Source: Flavobacterium lotistagni (lineage in GTDB: Bacteria; Bacteroidota; Bacteroidia; Flavobacteriales; Flavobacteriaceae). Taken from it: a stretch of DNA of 64,000 bases. The position numbers and the translations under genes were made by a program. Under the pieces are notes generated by a model. It saw only the letters and a list, made by a program, of their open reading frames with translations. It ran no database searches and had not been told where the DNA came from. The stretch spans positions 62,001-126,000 of the forward strand of contig NZ_JAAJBU010000003.1 in the NCBI RefSeq assembly GCF_011392125.1, read 5' to 3'. Shown in pieces: positions 28,781 to 36,757 of this stretch (the stretch's first letter is position 1; each line of letters starts with the position of its first letter).

Positions 28781-31468
28781 ATGAAAAAAACTCTATTTTT
28801 TGTTTTGGTTCTTTTTTCAGTAGGACAGTCTTTTGCACAGTCCATTTGGAAAAAGGTTTCCCAAGATGAAGTAAATGTGCCGGTGTTGGCAAGAGATTCT
28901 CATCCCTCAGAATTTCAATTGTATTTTTTAAACATCGATGTTTTAAAAGCCAAATTAGCTACCGCACCATCTAGAACTAGCGGTGTCGAATCTAGTGTGG
29001 TTGTGGCTTTTCCAAATCCACAAGGACAAATGCAAAACTTTAGAATTTATGAAGCTTCGGTCATGCATCCGGAATTGGCGGCAAGACATTCAGAAATTCA
29101 ATCTTATGTTGGTTTGGGGATAGATGACAAAACCGCAACTATCCGTTTTAGTACGACACTATTTGGTTTGCACACCATGACTTTTTCAGGAGTCAACGGA
29201 ACTTCGTACATTGATCCTTACAGCAAGGATTTGAAGTATTATATGGTTTTCAACAAATCGAGCTTGCAATCAACCAAATCGCATGTTTGTAAAGTGACGG
29301 ATGAAGAGATTGACATAGCTCAAGACTTACCTATGGATGCATCCATGTCTCGAGCAAGTAACGGATTATTCAAAACCTACCGTTTGGCTTTGGCTTGTAC
29401 AATTGAATATGCTGCATTTCACGTCAATGCTGCGGGTTTATCAGGAGGTACTTTAGCCCAGAAAAAAGCTGCTGTTTTAGCCGCAATGGTAGTAACTATG
29501 ACTCGTGTAAATTTCTGTTTTGAGAGAGATATGGCCTTTACCTTGGTTTTAATTCCTAACAACGAGGATATCATTAATATCACATCAGACAGTTTAGATA
29601 ACAACAACACCAATAATGTACTTCTTGGTCAGAACCAAACTTTTATTGATGGAATAATCGGTGATGCAAATTATGATATTGGGCATATAGCTACTACAGG
29701 TGGCGGAGGCGTTGCCACACCACAATCACCTTGTAATTCTGGTTCAAAAGCCAGAGGGGTTACCGGATTGGATTCACCAGTTGGAGATCAATATGACATT
29801 GACTTTGTAGCTCACGAAATGGGACACCAATATGGTTGTTCACACACCTTCAACGGTGATGGTGGGAACTGCGGAGGTGGAAACAGAGTACAGGCTTCAG
29901 CATTTGAACCTGGTAGCGGAACCACAATCATGGCATACGCCGGTATTTGTGCGCCACAAGATGTACAACAACATTCAGATGCATACTATCATGCAAGAAG
30001 CCTTATACAGATGATTTCTTTTGTTAATGGTGCTGGAAATTGTGGGGTAATTACACCAAATGGGAACTCAGCTCCAGTAGTTGATGCGGGTTTAAATTAC
30101 ACCATCCCGAATGGAACACCGTTTGTTTTGACCGGAGCAGCCACAGACGCAGATAATGACTCCTTAACATATTGCTGGGAGCAATACAATGCAGGTTCTA
30201 CAACGGGCAATCCATCGCCAACGATTACCACGGCGCCAAATTTTAGATCGTTTAATCCTACAGCGTCGACAAAAAGATATTTCCCCTCATTGGAAACTTT
30301 AACTAGCGCAACAGGAACTTCTACTTGGGAAGTATTGCCTACTGTAGCTCGTACTATGGTTTTTTCTTTGGTGGTTAGAGACAACAGAAGCCCATTAGGT
30401 GGGCAAACCCAAAGAGGAACAATGAACATTACTTTTGCAAGTGTTGGCCCGTTTAAAGTGACTTCACAAGCCGCAACAGAAGCTTGGGCTCAGAATTCAT
30501 CACAGACTGTGACTTGGGATGTAGCAGGAACCGATGGTAACGGAATCAACGTTTCTCAAGTAAATATCAAGCTTTCTACTGACGGAGGTTTGACTTATCC
30601 ATACACTTTAGCAACCAATACCGCTAATGATGGTAGCGAAGTGATTACTGCCCCTGACTTGGTAGCAACGAATTGTCGCGTAATGGTAGAGTCTGTTGGT
30701 AACGTTTTCTTCGCCATCAATTCAAAACCATTTTATGTTGGTTATGAAATGGTTACTGACTGTAATACCTACAATTACTCAGGAGCAGCTTTCAATCTGA
30801 ATGATGGAGCTACTTCCTACACTGTAAGAAGCATCAACGTTCCAACGGCTGGTACGGTGAGTGATGTAAATATCACAGTAAATGCCACACACCCTAACAT
30901 ACAGAATTTGGTAATGGCAGTAATCCGACCAGGAAATTCAACAATCAATGTTTTCTACAACCAGCAATGTGCGGGAAGTGCCAATATGAATGTTACTTTT
31001 GATCAGCAAGGAAGTGCCTTTACTTGTGGCAGCCCAACAACAGGAACTTATGCACCGCCAACCACTTTCAGTTTGAATAACTTCAATGGTGTGAGCCAAC
31101 AAGGGAACTGGCAGTTTGGTTTCAGAGATGCAGTAACAGGAAATGTAGGAAGTATTGATTCGTTCTCTTTAGAAGTATGTTCTAGCAGTTTTGTATTGTT
31201 GGCCAACAGTGCTTTTGAATTTGAAAACTTCTCATTAGCTCCAAACCCGAATGATAGCAACTTCAACATCCGTTTCAACTCGAATAGTACGGGTAAAGTC
31301 GGTATTGTGGTTCACGATTTGAGTGGAAGAAAGATTTTCGATAAGAGCTACGACAATACCGGAATGTTTGACCAGCAGATTAGTTTAGACAATGCGCAAG
31401 CAGGAATCTACTTGGTTTCTATCACAGATGGTGATAAGAAAATGACCAAACGTATCGTGGTGAAATAA
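28781..31468 (+). CDS. secreted reprolysin-like zinc metalloprotease, T9SS type A signal (paralogue 2)
   Basis: 895 residues from the ATG at 28781, where the signal peptide MKKTLFFVLVLFSVGQSFAQ begins. Same layout as paralogue 1: propeptide, metzincin domain with HEMGHQYGCSH at residues 345-355 and TTIMAYAGIC, a beta linker, a P-like domain (GTVSDVNITVNATHPNIQNL, QGNWQFGFRDAVTGNVG) and a T9SS type A signal (LAPNPNDSNFNIRF, NAQAGIYLVSI, MTKRIVVK). Extra Cys residues near the active site (CSHTFNGDGGNCGGGN) differ from paralogue 1. Predicted extracellular protease; substrate unknown. Confidence 0.9.
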   Translation: MKKTLFFVLVLFSVGQSFAQSIWKKVSQDEVNVPVLARDSHPSEFQLYFLNIDVLKAKLATAPSRTSGVESSVVVAFPNPQGQMQNFRIYEASVMHPELAARHSEIQSYVGLGIDDKTATIRFSTTLFGLHTMTFSGVNGTSYIDPYSKDLKYYMVFNKSSLQSTKSHVCKVTDEEIDIAQDLPMDASMSRASNGLFKTYRLALACTIEYAAFHVNAAGLSGGTLAQKKAAVLAAMVVTMTRVNFCFERDMAFTLVLIPNNEDIINITSDSLDNNNTNNVLLGQNQTFIDGIIGDANYDIGHIATTGGGGVATPQSPCNSGSKARGVTGLDSPVGDQYDIDFVAHEMGHQYGCSHTFNGDGGNCGGGNRVQASAFEPGSGTTIMAYAGICAPQDVQQHSDAYYHARSLIQMISFVNGAGNCGVITPNGNSAPVVDAGLNYTIPNGTPFVLTGAATDADNDSLTYCWEQYNAGSTTGNPSPTITTAPNFRSFNPTASTKRYFPSLETLTSATGTSTWEVLPTVARTMVFSLVVRDNRSPLGGQTQRGTMNITFASVGPFKVTSQAATEAWAQNSSQTVTWDVAGTDGNGINVSQVNIKLSTDGGLTYPYTLATNTANDGSEVITAPDLVATNCRVMVESVGNVFFAINSKPFYVGYEMVTDCNTYNYSGAAFNLNDGATSYTVRSINVPTAGTVSDVNITVNATHPNIQNLVMAVIRPGNSTINVFYNQQCAGSANMNVTFDQQGSAFTCGSPTTGTYAPPTTFSLNNFNGVSQQGNWQFGFRDAVTGNVGSIDSFSLEVCSSSFVLLANSAFEFENFSLAPNPNDSNFNIRFNSNSTGKVGIVVHDLSGRKIFDKSYDNTGMFDQQISLDNAQAGIYLVSITDGDKKMTKRIVVK

Positions 31469-31491
31469 TCTCCAAACGATTATATAAAAAC

Positions 31492-31525
31492 AAAAGAGCC
31501 TTCAGAAATGAGGGCTCTTTTTTTA
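31492..31525 (+). terminator. terminator after protease paralogue 2
   Basis: 11-bp stem AAGAGCCTTCA/TGAGGGCTCTT with one G-T pair and a GAAA loop, then a T7 run. Confidence 0.9.
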
Positions 31526-31542
31526 TGTGCTGGAATCGAAAA

Positions 31543-32046
31543 TTATTTCAAATCAAAGGCGACTTTCTTAATGATTTGCGGTACTTGGTCGGTTTTGAAG
31601 TTCAACTCAATTTTATTGTTGTTTACAGAAAGATTCCCCTGATTGATTTTGTAATAACCGGTTTGCCCGCGGCAGAAACAAAAACGCCCGAACAACAATT
31701 GATGGTTTTGCAAGGAAGCATCAACGGCATTGGTTGTTTTGTTGTTATTGTCTAGTTCAAAAACAACTTCCTCTCGGTAATTCGCATCTTGAATATCGCC
31801 TTTGACAGTTCTATTGTAAACATATTTCACAACATTTTTCGAACTGTTTTCTTCCAAAGTGTAAAATAAACTTCCGAATTCATCCTGCTTAACCAACATC
31901 CTTTTGTTTTGGATAATTTCTATTTTGCAAGTGCCGTCTTTCGGACATTCACTTGACAAAGTTGCAGCAGTAGCTTGTACTGAGGCCTTTTTGCATTGAC
32001 ACGAAGCCAAGCTTAAAACAACCAGAACTAAAACTAATTTCTTCAT
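31543..32046 (-). CDS. lipoprotein of unknown function
   Basis: 167 residues from the ATG at 32046. Lipobox SLASC (Cys about residue 16) followed by QCKK. The mature part is a small beta-rich domain with FGRFCFCRGQTGYYKI and no known motif. Its start codon is one base after the pth stop, so it is probably cotranscribed and coupled. A longer reading from 32085 would overlap pth and lose the signal at the N-terminus. Confidence 0.75.
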   Translation of the reverse strand: MKKLVLVLVVLSLASCQCKKASVQATAATLSSECPKDGTCKIEIIQNKRMLVKQDEFGSLFYTLEENSSKNVVKYVYNRTVKGDIQDANYREEVVFELDNNNKTTNAVDASLQNHQLLFGRFCFCRGQTGYYKINQGNLSVNNNKIELNFKTDQVPQIIKKVAFDLK

Positions 32047-32047
32047 A

Positions 32048-32671
32048 TTATTTTCCATTAAAGTTAGACATCGTATTTCCGACACCAGCCGTGCCGAACG
32101 ATCGGATGATTTCTGCGGCCAATTCTAACCGCTCGGGCAATTTCGCATTTTCTTCATCGTTCCATTCGCCTAGAACGTAATTCACCTGCTGCCCTTTTTT
32201 GAACTCGTCGCTGATGCCGAAACGAAAGCGCGCGTAATCCTGCGTATTTAAAACTAGGTTGATGTTCTTCAAACCGTTGTGTCCGCCATCGCTGCCTTTG
32301 GGGCGGATTCGGATGGTTCCGAACGCGAGGTTCAAGTCGTCAGTAATCACCAGCACATTTTCTAGAGGGATTTTTTCTTTTTCCATCCAGTACTGAACGG
32401 CTTTTCCGCTGAGGTTCATATAAGTGTTGGGTTTCAAGAGTAAGAACGTGCGGCCTTTGAATTTGTATTCGGCGAGCGCTCCGAGTTTCACCGTCTGGAA
32501 ATCGAGCGATTCTTTTCTCGCCAAAAAGTCTAGTACTTTAAAACCGATGTTGTGCCGCGTATTTACATATTCCGCGCCGATGTTGCCCAAGCCGACAATT
32601 AAGAACTTCTTCATAGAATCAATATTACCTGTGTTTGTTTTAGAGGTGAATAAATTGGTAAGCCATTTCAT
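32048..32671 (-). CDS. pth: peptidyl-tRNA hydrolase
   Basis: Recycles peptidyl-tRNA dropped from ribosomes. 207 residues. Core motifs: FLIVGLGNIGAEYVNTRHNIGF (Asn and catalytic His), KPNTYMNLSGKAV, ITDDLNLAFGTIRIRPKGSDGGHNGLKNI. A second possible start is the ATG at 32614, just before FLIVGLGN. The 19-residue extension looks conserved in Flavobacterium, so the longer form is kept with moderate confidence in the start. Confidence 0.94.
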   Translation of the reverse strand: MKWLTNLFTSKTNTGNIDSMKKFLIVGLGNIGAEYVNTRHNIGFKVLDFLARKESLDFQTVKLGALAEYKFKGRTFLLLKPNTYMNLSGKAVQYWMEKEKIPLENVLVITDDLNLAFGTIRIRPKGSDGGHNGLKNINLVLNTQDYARFRFGISDEFKKGQQVNYVLGEWNDEENAKLPERLELAAEIIRSFGTAGVGNTMSNFNGK

Positions 32672-32692
32672 GCGGTAAAAATAGGGAATTTA

Positions 32693-32720
32693 GTTGATGG
32701 TTGCTGGTTGTCGGTTGGTT
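32693..32720 (+). repeat. tandem heptamer array, GTTG type
   Basis: Units GTTGATG, GTTGCTG, GTTGTCG, GTTGGTT in phase. It begins 21 bases upstream of the pth start (pth reads the other way). Confidence 0.75.
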
Positions 32721-32770
32721 TACGGAAAGTTGTCGTATCGTTTTGTCCAATTAAGATTTTGTAGGGAAGC

Positions 32771-32791
32771 GTTCAGCAGTCAGCGGTCAGC
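32771..32791 (-). repeat. tandem heptamer array, GCTGA type
   Basis: On the minus strand the units are GCTGACC, GCTGACT and GCTGAAC, with decayed units on both sides. Confidence 0.7.
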
Positions 32792-33003
32792 CATCAGAAA
32801 GCCTGGTTAGAATCTAGAGTTGAAAATGGAGATGATTTCCGCGTTAGGAAATACCTCACAGGATAATATTTTCATAGGTATTCGGTGAATGCTGCGCGTT
32901 TGCAGCAAGTACAATACTGCATTTTATATTAAGAGGAGGAAGCCCAGTGGGCTTCAGGTATAAAAACTTCGATAAAAAGTAAATGTTGAAGTTGAACAAA
33001 AAA

Positions 33004-33100
33004 CCGCGTTAGGGATTGAGCAATTGTTTGAGCTCTTTTTACGCAGAGAAACGGAGTAACAAAGCGAGTGCGAAAGCCCGGCCGAAGGCAACGCCCGAAA
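33004..33100 (-). repeat. intergenic palindromic repeat, type B copy 2 (inverted)
   Basis: Reads CCGCGTTAGGGATTG at its left and GGCCGAAGGCAACGCCCG at its right on the plus strand, the reverse of the ends of the copies at 11312 and 33871. The centre is diverged. Confidence 0.75.
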
Positions 33101-33135
33101 GCTAAAAGCTAATAGCTGACCGCTGTGCGCTAAAA
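33101..33135 (+). repeat. tandem heptamer array next to rplY terminator
   Basis: Five in-phase units: GCTAAAA, GCTAATA, GCTGACC, GCTGTGC, GCTAAAA. It directly abuts the type B repeat. Confidence 0.8.
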
Positions 33136-33168
33136 TAAAAAAAGCACCAACCTTTCGATTGATGCTTT
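33134..33168 (-). terminator. terminator after rplY
   Basis: On the minus strand: 10-bp stem AAAGCATCAA/TTGGTGCTTT with one G-T pair and an 8-base loop, followed by seven Ts. Confidence 0.85.
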
Positions 33169-33191
33169 TCGTATTTTGAATTCCGGAAAAA

Positions 33192-33800
33192 TTACTTTTT
33201 CTTTCCTCCTTTTGCTGATTTCTCTGCTTTGGCAGCTTCCTGAGCGGCTTTCATCGCAGCACGTGAGATCTTCACTTGAGCCACCACCGTGTTGTCTGGG
33301 TGCATCAATTTGAAGTTGTTGGTCTCGATTTTCGTAACGTATAATTTGTTACCCATTTGCAATTCAGAAATGTTGGCCTCCACATAATCAGGAAGGTTTT
33401 TCGGCAAAGCTTTCACTTTCAAACGGCGCAAGTTCAAACGCAAGTCACCACCAAGCAAAACACCTGGAGAAGTTCCTACTACTTTCACCGGCACTTCCAT
33501 CATGATCTCTTTGTTCTCGTTGAGTTGGAAGAAGTCGATGTGCAAGATTTTGTCAGACACCGGGTGCGTCTGGATGTCTTGCAAAATCACATTGGTTTGT
33601 TTTCCGTTCAAGTCCACGATTACCGTGTGTGCGTTCGGGGTGTAAACCAAATTTTTAAAAGCTTTGTCTTCTGCTGAAAAGTGAATTGGTTGACCTCCTC
33701 CGTAAATAACGCAAGGGACCATTCCAGCATCGCGTAAGGCTTTCGTCGCTTTCTTGCCTACGCTTTCTCTTTCTTGTCCTTTAATCGTAATCGATTTCAT
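33192..33800 (-). CDS. rplY: 50S ribosomal protein L25/general stress protein Ctc
   Basis: 202 residues, the long Ctc form. N-terminal L25 5S rRNA-binding domain ([26 protein letters not shown], then [11 protein letters not shown]), a C-terminal TL5-like beta domain, and a Lys/Ala-rich tail ending SAKGGKKK. It is downstream of prs, as in many bacteria, but 220 bases of repeat DNA separate the two. Confidence 0.95.
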   Translation of the reverse strand: MKSITIKGQERESVGKKATKALRDAGMVPCVIYGGGQPIHFSAEDKAFKNLVYTPNAHTVIVDLNGKQTNVILQDIQTHPVSDKILHIDFFQLNENKEIMMEVPVKVVGTSPGVLLGGDLRLNLRRLKVKALPKNLPDYVEANISELQMGNKLYVTKIETNNFKLMHPDNTVVAQVKISRAAMKAAQEAAKAEKSAKGGKKK

Positions 33801-33842
33801 TGTAAAAAAATATAGTTAATAAATAAAATTCTTTCTTTTGGC

Positions 33843-33870
33843 TTTCAGCGGTCAGCTAACAGCTTTTAGC
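33843..33870 (-). repeat. tandem heptamer array, prs-rplY spacer left
   Basis: Minus-strand units GCTAAAA, GCTGTTA, GCTGACC and GCTGAAA, directly followed on the plus strand by a type B repeat. Mirror-oriented to the array at 33990-34020. Confidence 0.8.
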
Positions 33871-33950
33871 TTTTGGGCGTTGCCTTCGGCCGCGCTATCC
33901 GCTATAGTCCTCGCAAAGCTCCGGGCTGCCGCTTCTATCGCTAACGCGGG
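33871..33950 (+). repeat. intergenic palindromic repeat, type B copy 3
   Basis: GGGCGTTGCCTTCGGCC at the left, CCGCTATAGTCCTCGC in the middle and CGCTAACGCGG at the right, as in copy 1. Flanked by heptamer arrays in opposite orientation. Confidence 0.82.
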
Positions 33951-33989
33951 CTTCATCTCCATTTTCAACCCTAGCTTCCAACCGGTCGT

Positions 33990-34020
33990 TCTGATAGCTG
34001 ACAGCTAACCGCTGACAGCT
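33990..34020 (+). repeat. tandem heptamer array, prs-rplY spacer right
   Basis: Units TCTGATA, GCTGACA, GCTAACC, GCTGACA, then GCT. It ends exactly at the last base before the prs stop codon on the other strand. Confidence 0.82.
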
Positions 34021-34962
34021 CTACATCAAAAACTTCCCGCTGATCGAGTTGTTGTGTTGCACCATCTTCATCACATCGGCAAACAGCGGTGCGCAACTCA
34101 CGACCCTTATTTTTTTCGATTCTTTCTTTAACGGGATTGAATCGGTTACTATCAATTCCAGCAATTTGGAATTTTCTATTTTTTCATACGCCTCGCCCGA
34201 TAGTATAGCGTGCGTACAGATAGCGCGCACACTCAGTGCTCCTTTTTCAATCATCAAATCGGCTGCTTTGGCCAATGTGCCTCCGGTGTCGATCATGTCA
34301 TCCACCAAAACCACGTTTCTGCCTTTCACTTCCCCGATGAGTTCCATTGTGTCAATCACGTTGGCGGCGCGTCTTTGCTTGTAACAAATCACGACATCCG
34401 ATTCTAAATATTTAGAATAGGCGTAAGCCCTTTTCGATCCGCCCATGTCCGGCGATGCGATTGTGAGGTTTTCCAAGTTCAGGCTTCTTACATACGGCAA
34501 AAAAATCGTCGATGCAAAAAGATGGTCTACCGGTTTTTCAAAGAATCCTTGAATCTGATCGGCGTGCAAATCCATCGTCATGATTCTAGTCGCTCCGGCA
34601 GCGTCGAGCAGATTGGCCACCAATTTGGCTCCGATCGGAACCCGTGGTTTGTCTTTTCTGTCCTGTCTGGCCCATCCGAAATACGGAATCACCGCGGTCA
34701 CGTGCCTAGCCGATGCGCGTTTGGCAGCATCAATCATCAGCAGCAACTCCATCAGGTTGTCGGCGCTCGGGAATGTTGAACACACGATGAAAACCCTCAG
34801 TCCGCGAATCGATTCTTCATACGAAGGCTGGAATTCGCCATCACTATATTTAGAGAACGTTACTTTTCCCAGCGGAACGCCATAATGTGTAGCGATTTTT
34901 TCCGCCAGATATACACTTTGTGAACATGCAAATATCTTTGCTTCTGGTTCTTGGTGCGGCAT
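34021..34962 (-). CDS. prs: ribose-phosphate pyrophosphokinase
   Basis: Makes PRPP for nucleotide, His and Trp synthesis. 313 residues. FSKYSDGEFQPSYEESIRG near the N-terminus, YFGWARQDRKDKPRVPIGAKLVANLL (flexible-loop region), the metal-binding MDLHADQIQGFF and the PRPP loop VVLVDDMIDTGGTLAKAA. Start at the ATG at 34962. A TAAATTTG -7 box at 35080-35073 would give a leader of about 100 bases. Confidence 0.97.
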   Translation of the reverse strand: MPHQEPEAKIFACSQSVYLAEKIATHYGVPLGKVTFSKYSDGEFQPSYEESIRGLRVFIVCSTFPSADNLMELLLMIDAAKRASARHVTAVIPYFGWARQDRKDKPRVPIGAKLVANLLDAAGATRIMTMDLHADQIQGFFEKPVDHLFASTIFLPYVRSLNLENLTIASPDMGGSKRAYAYSKYLESDVVICYKQRRAANVIDTMELIGEVKGRNVVLVDDMIDTGGTLAKAADLMIEKGALSVRAICTHAILSGEAYEKIENSKLLELIVTDSIPLKKESKKIRVVSCAPLFADVMKMVQHNNSISGKFLM

Positions 34963-35072
34963 TGTAAGTTGTAGTTGTTTTATCTTCGGGCCTAGAAGCC
35001 TGAGCCTATTAGGGCCGCGCTTGTAAATCCCTAGGATGTAGTTAGTTAGTTGTGGCTGCGCGAACAGCGGTG

Positions 35073-35080
35073 CAAATTTA
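35073..35080 (-). promoter_or_regulatory. -7 element for prs and a structured leader
   Basis: Minus-strand TAAATTTG matches TAnnTTTG. The predicted leader contains a GGCCCTA...TAGGCC hairpin (35016-34989, one bulged base). A role in control is only a possibility. Confidence 0.4.
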
Positions 35081-35145
35081 GGAATTAAATCTAAGCGGGA
35101 AAGGAAAATTTAGAGTATTTTTTTAGAATGTGTAATATTATTTTT

Positions 35146-35153
35146 TACATTTG
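35146..35153 (+). promoter_or_regulatory. -7 element for tRNA-Leu
   Basis: TACATTTG matches TAnnTTTG, 68 bases before the mature 5' end of the tRNA. The -33 is not clear. Confidence 0.45.
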
Positions 35154-35221
35154 CACCGTGTTAAAGGAAAAGCATTAGCTTTTTATTGCGCCGGATCTGA
35201 ATCTTCAGGTCTGTCTGCTAC

Positions 35222-35301
35222 GCCCGGATGGCGGAATTGGTAGACGCGCTGGTCTCAAACACCTGTGGGAAACCGTGCCGGTTCGACTCCGGCTCCGGGT
35301 A
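35222..35301 (+). tRNA. tRNA-Leu (CAA anticodon)
   Basis: Acceptor arms GCCCGGA (35222-35228) and TCCGGGT (35294-35300) pair with a G-T at the top. The D-arm is GCGGAATTGGTAGACGC. The anticodon loop CTCAAAC gives CAA. The variable arm is short for a Leu tRNA. The T-arm has GGTTCGACTCC. Discriminator A35301; CCA is not encoded. The anticodon stem CTGGT/ACCTG has one T-T mismatch. Confidence 0.92.
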
Positions 35302-35305
35302 CTGG

Positions 35306-35332
35306 AAAGCTCTTCTTCGGAAGGGCTTTTTT
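35306..35332 (+). terminator. terminator of tRNA-Leu
   Basis: 10-bp stem AAAGCTCTTC/GAAGGGCTTT closed by a stable TTCG tetraloop, then a run of six Ts. Confidence 0.88.
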
Positions 35333-35390
35333 CATTTATGGGAATTTCTTGATAAGAAATAGATTAGGAGTCAAACTATCTATAGTTTCC

Positions 35391-35432
35391 TGGCTCCGGG
35401 TACTGGAAGCCTCTGAGAAATCAGGGGTTTTT
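35391..35432 (+). repeat. duplicated tRNA-Leu 3' end plus terminator
   Basis: GGCTCCGGGTACTGGAA at 35392-35408 repeats exactly the tRNA 3' end and its downstream bases at 35291-35307. A second hairpin terminator (CCTCTGA/TCAGGGG, loop GAAA, T run) follows at 35407-35432. The rest of the tRNA is not duplicated. It could be an attachment-site repeat or a decayed tandem tRNA. Confidence 0.7.
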
Positions 35433-35473
35433 CGTTTACGGGGATTAGCAAGTCTAACTTTTCGAAAACGAGC

Positions 35474-35501
35474 CATCAACCAACAACTGATAACCACCAA
35501 C
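35474..35501 (-). repeat. tandem heptamer array, GTT type, upstream of the recombinase
   Basis: On the minus strand the units are GTTGGTG, GTTATCA, GTTGTTG and GTTGATG, ending 36 bases before the ATG at 35537. Confidence 0.75.
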
Positions 35502-35536
35502 TATTTCGTACTTTCGGCCACCTAAAAAATTATATC

Positions 35537-36545
35537 ATGCAAAAAAAACACCCTGCAAACCGCCTTACATTCTGTTAAAGGTTTTACCGCGTTCTACCAA
35601 CAATTAAAAATCAAGACTGCCATTGAAGGCAAAAGCCAAAGCACCTTAAACAATTATGGGCATCATTTGGCCAAGGCGGCGATATACCTGAAATGTGTTC
35701 CCACTAAAGCCAAGCATGCGCAGGTCGAGCAGTACTTATTTCACCTATACGAAAGCGCGCCCGATTCTTCCCATTCGTTTTTTAAGTTTGCCGTTTACGG
35801 TCTTCGGTTTGCTTATAAAATGGAAGGATTGCTGCACCGTTACCACCAACTTCCCTCGATCAAACGCAACAAAAAACTGCCAGTGGTACTGAGTCGTAAT
35901 GAAGTCAAACGACTGCTCGACGCTACCCGATCCATCAAACACAAAGTGCTTATCGGATTGCTTTACGGCTGTGGATTGCGCGCCACCGAAGCGCGGCATG
36001 TCGAATTGTGTGATATCGACTTTGATCGCAGGATGCTTCACGTACGCCACGGCAAAGGCAATAAAGATCGCTATGTTCCCATCAGTATTGTGTTGTTGGG
36101 TTGGATCAAAGAGTACATTAAAGTATACCATCCTCAAGACCTTTTGCTCTACGGCGGACAAAACAGACAAAACCCTGCTAAAAAGGTGTATTCACCCAGA
36201 GGTTTTTATTGGGTCGTCGCACAAGTATCCCAGAAAGCTAAAATTACCAAGCGGACTACTTCGCATACACTACGCCATACGTTTGCCACACATTTGCTCG
36301 AAGAAGGACTGGATATCGTAAGTATCAAAGAACTTCTCGGTCATGCTAGGATCGAAACCACTATGGTTTATTTGCACGTGGCGCAATACGACCGCTATCG
36401 CCCTTATAGCCCACTTGATACCTTGTACCGACAGAACCAGGAAAAGCAACCGAACGCTTGTGAATTAGTGCAGCATATCCGAGAATGTGACAGTTGCAGA
36501 GATGTAGGTCTGACTCAAATATTGCAACCCGAGTTGGTGGGTTAA
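35537..36545 (+). CDS. tyrosine recombinase/integrase with out-of-frame start (A8 run)
   Basis: The catalytic part is intact. Numbered from the in-frame TTG at 35667 it has Arg105 (GLRATEAR), Lys130 (HGKGNKDR), His200-x-x-Arg203 (SHTLRHTFATHLL), His226 (LLGHARIETT) and the nucleophile Tyr235. Upstream the same frame stays open to a TAA at 35523 and encodes a SAM-like core-binding domain (VKGFTAFYQQLKIKTAIEGK, STLNNYGHHLAKAA) but has no ATG. The only good ATG (35537) is in another frame, and removing one A from the A8 run at 35541-35548 joins them exactly. A frameshift, slippage or sequencing error are all possible. The tail has CDSCRD. It sits next to tRNA-Leu with a repeated 3' end. Confidence 0.75.
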
Positions 36546-36720
36546 GCAGTTTGACTAATATTATTATAGAAGCGTTACCTGTTAACTACTTCTAAAGTTC
36601 GTGTTTTATCCACGAAATGCACTTTTTTTAGCCGAAATACTTCAGATTTGAAAAAAGTGTAAGTTCAACGAGTTTTGGTGTTAGTTACCGAAGCAATTTC
36701 AGTAGGCGTGGGTGTTGCCC

Positions 36721-36728
36721 TAGATTTG
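36721..36728 (+). promoter_or_regulatory. -7 element for the small secreted protein
   Basis: TAGATTTG matches TAnnTTTG, 30 bases before the ATG at 36758. Upstream, CACTTTTTT (36620-36628) and AAAAAAGTG (36651-36659) form a 9-bp inverted repeat. Confidence 0.5.
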
Positions 36729-36757
36729 TCATGTACAAACAAAGTAACACACACGAT

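Larger units (their letters stand above)
32672..33191. other. 520-base repeat-rich intergenic region between rplY and pth
   Basis: No gene. It contains, in order, a GTTG-type heptamer array (32693-32720), a minus-oriented heptamer stretch (32771-32791), a partial CCGCGTTAGG tract near 32839, a unique AT-rich part with a hairpin at AGCCCAGTGGGCT (about 32951), an inverted type B repeat (33004-33100), a plus-oriented heptamer array (33101-33135) and the rplY terminator. Confidence 0.75.

Noticed and set aside
33990..34020. Short tandem repeats read as a possible CRISPR array
   Set aside because: The 7-bp units are contiguous with no spacers, too short for CRISPR repeats, and there are no cas genes in the window.
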